A DNA stretch of 18,599 bases, from the NCBI RefSeq assembly GCF_934636505.1, contig NZ_CAKUAL010000041.1, forward strand, positions 1 to 18,599, in the 5' to 3' direction. The position numbers and the translations under genes were made by a program. The notes under the pieces were generated by a model. The model was given only the letters and a program-made list of their open reading frames with translations. It had not been told where the DNA came from and searched no databases. Positions 14,813-18,599 of the stretch are shown piece by piece (positions within the stretch are counted from its first letter, which is position 1; every line of letters begins with the position of its first letter). Source of the DNA: an uncultured Ellagibacter sp. Lineage in GTDB: Bacteria > Actinomycetota > Coriobacteriia > Coriobacteriales > Eggerthellaceae.

Positions 14813-15994
14813 GTGAACGATTACGCAAGCAGCTCGAATACCGGCCCGAACGAAAGTCAGTGCGCACCCCGCCCTTCCTCGGCAGACGCGCCCTCCCCTT
14901 CCTCAGCGTGGGCGCTCCAACCTTCTTCGGCAGACGCGCCCCACCCCGAGGAGATCCAGTGGCGCGAACGATGGTTCCATGCATTCGACACCGAGTGCTT
15001 CGTGAAAGCGCGCACAACCGAATGCGAACTTGACCAGGTTGTTTCCCTCTGCACGCGATACGAGCGGCTTTTCAGCCACACCTTACCTGGAAGCGATATC
15101 TGGGCCGTGAACCACGCGAAGGGCAGGCGCACGAAAGTCGATCGGGAGACGGCGGCGCTCGTTCGCGAGGCGCTTCGGTACTGCTCGAAGTCGGGCGGTC
15201 TTTTCGATATCACGCTCGCGCCGCTCGCCCGCCTTTGGAATTTTCACACGTCCCACGTTCCCTCGGAGAGCGACGTTGCTCGAGCGCTTCGCCGTGTAGG
15301 ATGGCAGCGAGTCGATGCGACCGAGGACACCGTCATCGTCACCGACCCCGAAGCCGAGATAACGCTTGGGGGCATCGCGAAGGGCTACATCGCCGATCGC
15401 GTGCGCGATTTGCTGGTCGACCAGGGCGTGCGCGACGCGTTCATAAGCCTTGGCGGAAACGTTGTGACCATGGGGCGCTCCCCTCACGACAGGCCGTGGA
15501 ACATCGGGGTGCGCTCGCCCGACTTCCATCGCGACCAGGAGAGAAAGCGGATCGAGAACGAGGCCATCGCGCGATCGCCGCACGGCATCGACAAACGCGC
15601 GCTTCGCGATTTGGGAAGAAGGCCCGAGAAGCCCGCGTGCGTTCTCACCTGCTCCGATCTGTCCGTGGTGACGAGCGGAATCTACGAGCGCTGCTTTCTC
15701 GATAAAGCAACCGGGGCGGTCCACCACCACATCCTCGACCGGAAAACGGGACACCCCTGCGAAAGCGACCTCGCGAGCGCCACGGTGCTTTCGCGCACGT
15801 CGGTAGAGGGAGACGGCCTGTCTACGGCGCTTGTCGTCATGGGATGCGACCGAGCTGCGGCGTTTATCCGCGAGCAGACCGACGCCGCCGCCCTCTTCAT
15901 CAGGCGAGACGGGTCCGCGGCCGTCGCCGGTAACGAGGAGATCCTCAAAGAGACGCGCGCAATCGAAATTCCCGGCGTGGAGATTATCAGCTAG
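14813..15994 (+). CDS. apbE: ApbE-family FAD:protein FMN transferase
   Basis: ApbE proteins attach FMN from FAD covalently to a Thr or Ser of flavoproteins such as NqrC/RnfG or FMN-bind reductases, using Mg2+. This 393-aa protein shows the family motifs FDITLAPLARLWNF (about 131-144), ITLGGIAKGYIADR (183-196), SLGGN (212-216), SVVTSGIYERCF (284-295), HHHILDRKTGHP (304-315) and EGDGLSTALVVMG (332-344), with the probable metal-binding Asp334. I chose GTG at 14813 because AAGGA lies six bases before it; a TTG 15 bases upstream is in frame. Oddly, no signal peptide or lipobox is present. The ~45-residue head is Ser/Ala/Pro-rich with an 8-residue repeat, and a charged insert of about 35 residues (near 240-274) separates WNIGVRSPD from the TSG motif. 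It stands alone with its own promoter; no target flavoprotein is encoded nearby. Confidence 0.92.
   Translation: MNDYASSSNTGPNESQCAPRPSSADAPSPSSAWALQPSSADAPHPEEIQWRERWFHAFDTECFVKARTTECELDQVVSLCTRYERLFSHTLPGSDIWAVNHAKGRRTKVDRETAALVREALRYCSKSGGLFDITLAPLARLWNFHTSHVPSESDVARALRRVGWQRVDATEDTVIVTDPEAEITLGGIAKGYIADRVRDLLVDQGVRDAFISLGGNVVTMGRSPHDRPWNIGVRSPDFHRDQERKRIENEAIARSPHGIDKRALRDLGRRPEKPACVLTCSDLSVVTSGIYERCFLDKATGAVHHHILDRKTGHPCESDLASATVLSRTSVEGDGLSTALVVMGCDRAAAFIREQTDAAALFIRRDGSAAVAGNEEILKETRAIEIPGVEIIS
14873..14944 (+). repeat. Three-unit 24-bp tandem repeat inside apbE
   Basis: Units begin at 14873, 14897 and 14921, exactly in frame. They encode PSSADAPS, PSSAWALQ and PSSADAPH. The first and third units are nearly identical in DNA; the middle one has diverged. 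The repeat lies in the disordered head before the catalytic domain, where changes in copy number would keep the frame. Confidence 0.8.
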
Positions 15995-16027
15995 AAAACG
16001 CCATATCGCAGGCATTAAACGCAAGAA

Positions 16028-16061
16028 AAGGCCCTGAAACCCAAGCGGATTTCAGGGCCTT
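16028..16061 (-). terminator. purB terminator, probably also stops apbE
   Basis: AAGGCCCTGAAA (16028-16039) pairs perfectly over 12 bp with TTTCAGGGCCTT (16050-16061) around a ten-base loop. On the minus strand the stem runs into TTTTCTTGCGTTT, a good T tract, so it is a classical intrinsic terminator for purB, about 80 bases after its stop. apbE ends 33 bases before it on the other strand, and the hairpin may also stop that transcript, though the plus side has only TTG. Confidence 0.85.
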
Positions 16062-16142
16062 GAAAGACAGACGGCGAGACAGCCGCCGCAAGACGATCTC
16101 CGAGCCGAAACTCAAGCAGCCAGAGTCCCAACCAGCAAGCGG

Positions 16143-17486
16143 CTAGAACTCCAGACCTTCAAGGCGCTTGAAGACCTCGTCTTTGCGTGTGAGGAAATCC
16201 CACGGATCGAAAATCTCGTCGAGCGTTTCCTTCGTAAGCTTCGCCTCGGGGTCGGCCTCCAGGCGCTCGCGATACGTCGGCCCCTCGACGGCGTTCTGGA
16301 TGTCCTCCCACACCTTCATGGCGTTGCGCTGCACGATGACGTACGCCTCTTCGCGCGTGATGCCCGTCTGCACGAGCGCGAGCAGCACCTTTGAGGAGAA
16401 GATAAGCCCGCGGGTGCGCCACAGGTTGTGCTCCATCTTGTCGGGGTACGTCTGCAGGCCGTCCAAGATCCACTGCATCTTGCCGAACATGTAGTCGAGC
16501 GCCGTGAAGGAGTCGGCCAGCGCGACACGCTCGGTGCCAGAGTGGGAAATATCGCGCTCGTACCAAAGCGCCACGTTGTCAAGCGCCACCTGGGCGTTCG
16601 CCTTCACCACGCGCGCGAGGCCGCAGACGCGCTCGGCGGTGATGGGGTTGCGCTTGTGGGGCATGGCCGAGGAGCCCTTCTGGCCCTTCTTGAACGGCTC
16701 CTCCGCCTCGATCACGTCGGACTGCTGAAGCAGGCGCACCTGCATCGCGATCGACTCGAGCGTCGCCGCGGCGCATGCGAGCGCGCACATGACCTGCGCG
16801 TGGCGGTCGCGCGCGAGCACCTGGGTCGAAAGCGGGTCAGGCGTAAGTCCCAGTTTCTCGCATACGTACTGCTCGACGAAGGGGTCGATAGAAGAATACG
16901 TGCCCACCGCGCCCGAGATGGCGCCCGTCGCGGCAACTTCGCGTGCCCGCTCGAGACGCGTCTGAGCGCGCTTCAAAGCCCATGCCCAGCTGCCGAACTT
17001 CATGCCGAAGGTCATCGGCTCGGCATGGATGCCGTGGGTGCGGCCCACGCACAGCGTGTTCTGGAACTCGAAGGCGCGGCGCTTGCACGTCTCGCCAAGC
17101 TGCTTCACGTCGGCCAAGATGATGTCGATTGCCTGGGTGATCTGGTAGGAAAGCGCCGTGTCTCCCAAGTCGCTGCTGGTCATGCCGTAGTGCACCCAGC
17201 GCGAGGGCTTCTCCTCGCCCTCCGGCACGTCGGCATCGATGTACTCGGCCATGTTGGTGGTGAAGGCGATGACATCGTGGTTGGTGACCTTCTCGATCTC
17301 GTCGATGCGCTCGACGGTGAAGTCGGCGTGGTCGCGAATCCACTTCGCCTCTTCTTTCGTGATGCCGGCTTTCCCCAGCTCAGCCTGCGCCTCGCACGCC
17401 AGAATCTCGATTTCCTTCCAGATGGAGAACTTGTTGCGAAGCTCCCAGATGGCGCCCATCTCAGGACGCGTGTAGCGGTTGATCAT
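16143..17486 (-). CDS. purB: Adenylosuccinate lyase
   Basis: It cleaves SAICAR to AICAR and adenylosuccinate to AMP, both releasing fumarate; it acts in the cytoplasm as a tetramer. The 447-aa length is normal for the bacterial short form. Key signatures of the fumarase/aspartase superfamily are present: HYGMTSSDLGDT (99-110), GRTHGIHAEP (148-157) with the catalytic His151, and the mobile-loop signature GSSAMPHKRNP (271-281) with its serine pair. The ATG at 17486 has an AAGGCGAG site about nine bases upstream. It follows the TrkA-like gene by 77 bases on the same strand, but a possible promoter lies in that gap. It is separated from purC and purL by about 8.5 kb of envelope genes. Confidence 0.97.
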   Translation of the reverse strand: MINRYTRPEMGAIWELRNKFSIWKEIEILACEAQAELGKAGITKEEAKWIRDHADFTVERIDEIEKVTNHDVIAFTTNMAEYIDADVPEGEEKPSRWVHYGMTSSDLGDTALSYQITQAIDIILADVKQLGETCKRRAFEFQNTLCVGRTHGIHAEPMTFGMKFGSWAWALKRAQTRLERAREVAATGAISGAVGTYSSIDPFVEQYVCEKLGLTPDPLSTQVLARDRHAQVMCALACAAATLESIAMQVRLLQQSDVIEAEEPFKKGQKGSSAMPHKRNPITAERVCGLARVVKANAQVALDNVALWYERDISHSGTERVALADSFTALDYMFGKMQWILDGLQTYPDKMEHNLWRTRGLIFSSKVLLALVQTGITREEAYVIVQRNAMKVWEDIQNAVEGPTYRERLEADPEAKLTKETLDEIFDPWDFLTRKDEVFKRLEGLEF

Positions 17487-17541
17487 TGCGCTTGCTCGCC
17501 TTTCCCGTGTCGATCGTTCCCGTTTTGCTTGTCGCTAGCAT

Positions 17542-17563
17542 ACTATACGCCAGCGCGCACTGG
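17542..17563 (-). promoter_or_regulatory. Possible purB promoter with adjoining palindrome
   Basis: On the minus strand, directly after the trkA stop codon, comes the 14-base near-palindrome CCAGTGCGCGCTGG (17550-17563; one G-T pair). Two bases further comes TATAGT (17542-17547), a good -10 box. No clear -35 is present because the palindrome occupies the spacer. The hairpin could be a weak terminator for trkA or an operator over the purB promoter. Confidence 0.4.
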
Positions 17564-18235
17564 TTAAAGCCCCTTGAACAAAGCGCGCACGCGGTCGAGC
17601 GCTTCGGTGTCGGCGACGACGACCGCCTTGTCCCCAGGGTGCAGCACGGTGTCATGGCGCACCACCTCGACGTCGTCGGCGGTGTCAACGGCGACGATCA
17701 GGCTACCGTCGGGCATGGGGATGTCGCGCGCGAGCACGCCGTCGGCGTTCGAGTGGTAGCGCATGCGCGGCACCGTGACCTCGGAAAGCGCAACGTTGCC
17801 GTGCGTGAGCGAGGACACGACGCTCACCGAGCCCATAAGCGCTTCCTCTTCGATCATGTTCGCGATGAGCGTGGTGGAAGAGACGCTCTCGATGCCGACC
17901 TCATGGAAGATGCGCATGTTCTTCGGGCTGTTCACGCGCGCGATGCATCGGGGCACGCTGAACACGCGCTGCGCAATCTCGCACGACACGAGGTTGCTGT
18001 CGTCCTGGCCGGTCGTGGCGACGAACACGTCGGCGTGGCGGATGCCCGCGTCCTCTTGGAACTTCGAGTCGCAGCCGTCGCCGTGGATGATGAGGTAGCG
18101 ACCCGTGAGCTCTACCGACAAACGATCGGCGGTGCGTCGGTTCTGTTCGATGACAGCGACCTCGTTGCCGCTCTTCAGAAGTACGTTCGCAAGATAGGCG
18201 CCGATCTTTCCGCCGCCGTTGATCACTACATACAT
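17564..18235 (-). CDS. trkA: TrkA/CeoB-like potassium uptake regulatory subunit
   Basis: A 223-aa cytoplasmic RCK protein: an N-terminal Rossmann domain (TrkA-N) and a C-terminal TrkA-C domain. It binds NAD(H) or ATP and gates a Trk/Ktr potassium channel. The nucleotide loop NGGGKIGAYLA is at 6-16, the acidic end of strand two is Glu30 in VIEQN, and GDG is at 52-54. The C-terminal part (about 145-223) carries PMPDGSLIVAV and LHPGDKAVVV, typical of TrkA-C. The open frame continues 40 codons upstream, but those residues do not fit the fold, and AAAGGG five bases before the ATG at 18235 supports the start used. It lies downstream of a second TrkA-like gene; the same tandem is known as ceoB-ceoC in mycobacteria. 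The membrane subunit is not in the window. Confidence 0.92.
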   Translation of the reverse strand: MYVVINGGGKIGAYLANVLLKSGNEVAVIEQNRRTADRLSVELTGRYLIIHGDGCDSKFQEDAGIRHADVFVATTGQDDSNLVSCEIAQRVFSVPRCIARVNSPKNMRIFHEVGIESVSSTTLIANMIEEEALMGSVSVVSSLTHGNVALSEVTVPRMRYHSNADGVLARDIPMPDGSLIVAVDTADDVEVVRHDTVLHPGDKAVVVADTEALDRVRALFKGL

Positions 18236-18303
18236 GAATGCCCTTTCACGGAAGAGGCGCGGCGCCCGCAAGGCACGGCGTGCGATGCGGACAGACGAGC
18301 CCC

Positions 18304-18599
18304 CTACTCCTGGATGTATTTGCTGAACATGGGGATAAGCTCGTGGCGCACGCACGCGAGCACCGAATCCCCCTGGTAGAGAACGCTTTCCTTGTTGGGA
18401 ATGGAACTCGCCGACCCATCACCGCGCTCGAAAGCGATGATGCGGATGTCGTGATCGCGCTCGAGCTCGCCCACGCGGATCGTGCGCTTCCCCTCGCGGG
18501 AGCTCAGATCGAGGGAGAATCGCAGCACCTCGAATTCCCCGAAGGTGTCGATATGCGCGCCGTGGCCCGAGACCACCTTCGAGAACACGTCCTCGGCGA
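18304..18599 (-). CDS. Second TrkA-like protein, C-terminal part only (cut by window edge)
   Basis: The frame is open to the right edge and encodes about 98 residues of the C-terminal end. The pattern GEFEVLRFSLDL, IRVGELERDHDIRIIAFERG, SVLYQGDSVLACV matches a TrkA-C domain, in which a conserved Gly-Asp precedes the last strand. An in-frame GTG at 18588 is internal and not a real start. It is 68 bases upstream of the complete trkA gene on the same strand, as expected for a paired RCK operon. The Rossmann part must lie beyond the window. Confidence 0.8.
   Translation of the reverse strand, partial: AEDVFSKVVSGHGAHIDTFGEFEVLRFSLDLSSREGKRTIRVGELERDHDIRIIAFERGDGSASSIPNKESVLYQGDSVLACVRHELIPMFSKYIQE

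Noticed and set aside
1..18599. CRISPR array, insertion sequence or prophage genes
   Set aside because: No regularly spaced direct repeats, transposase, integrase or phage proteins are seen in any frame.

Overview
The window is high-GC, gene-dense DNA. Together the gene set suggests an anaerobic actinobacterium of the class Coriobacteriia, most likely an Eggerthellaceae-type gut bacterium. The supporting features are a single-chain 1273-aa FGAM synthase, a tandem pair of small TrkA proteins, a Tat-dependent cell-surface protein, an SLH-anchored surface protein and an ApbE flavin transferase. The taxonomy is inference from gene content and codon use; no 16S or other marker is present.

Layout, left to right. 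(1) Bases 1-511 hold no convincing gene. They contain a strong promoter that fires leftward out of the window, a dense chain of potential RNA helices at about 129-347 that fits no RNA family I recognise, a compound inverted repeat (353-417), and the terminator of hisS. (2) Bases 512-7502, all minus strand, hold purC, a basic two-helix membrane protein of unknown function, purL (fused synthase and glutaminase), a terminator hairpin, then hisS. (3) Bases 7572-10036 hold a 28-bp near-palindrome and a minus-strand two-component system (OmpR/PhoB-type regulator followed by its sensor kinase). (4) Bases 10205-11662 hold a plus-strand Tat-signal protein with a predicted beta-propeller-like exported domain, divergent from the two-component system. 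(5) Bases 11702-14662 (minus) encode a 986-aa secreted protein with duplicated beta-helix-like modules, Ig-like segments and three C-terminal SLH repeats. (6) It is divergent from an ApbE-family FMN transferase (14813-15994, plus); the 150-bp gap between them carries overlapping divergent promoters. (7) Bases 16028-18599 (minus) hold the purB terminator, purB, a TrkA/CeoB-like protein and the C-terminal end of a second TrkA-like protein cut by the window edge.

Working together: purC, purL and purB give three enzymes of de novo IMP/AMP synthesis. They are split into two blocks by about 8.5 kb of cell-envelope genes (two-component system, Tat protein, SLH protein, ApbE). That middle segment looks like the most lineage-specific part of the window. 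The TrkA pair would gate potassium uptake. No IS element, phage gene, CRISPR array, tRNA or rRNA is visible.
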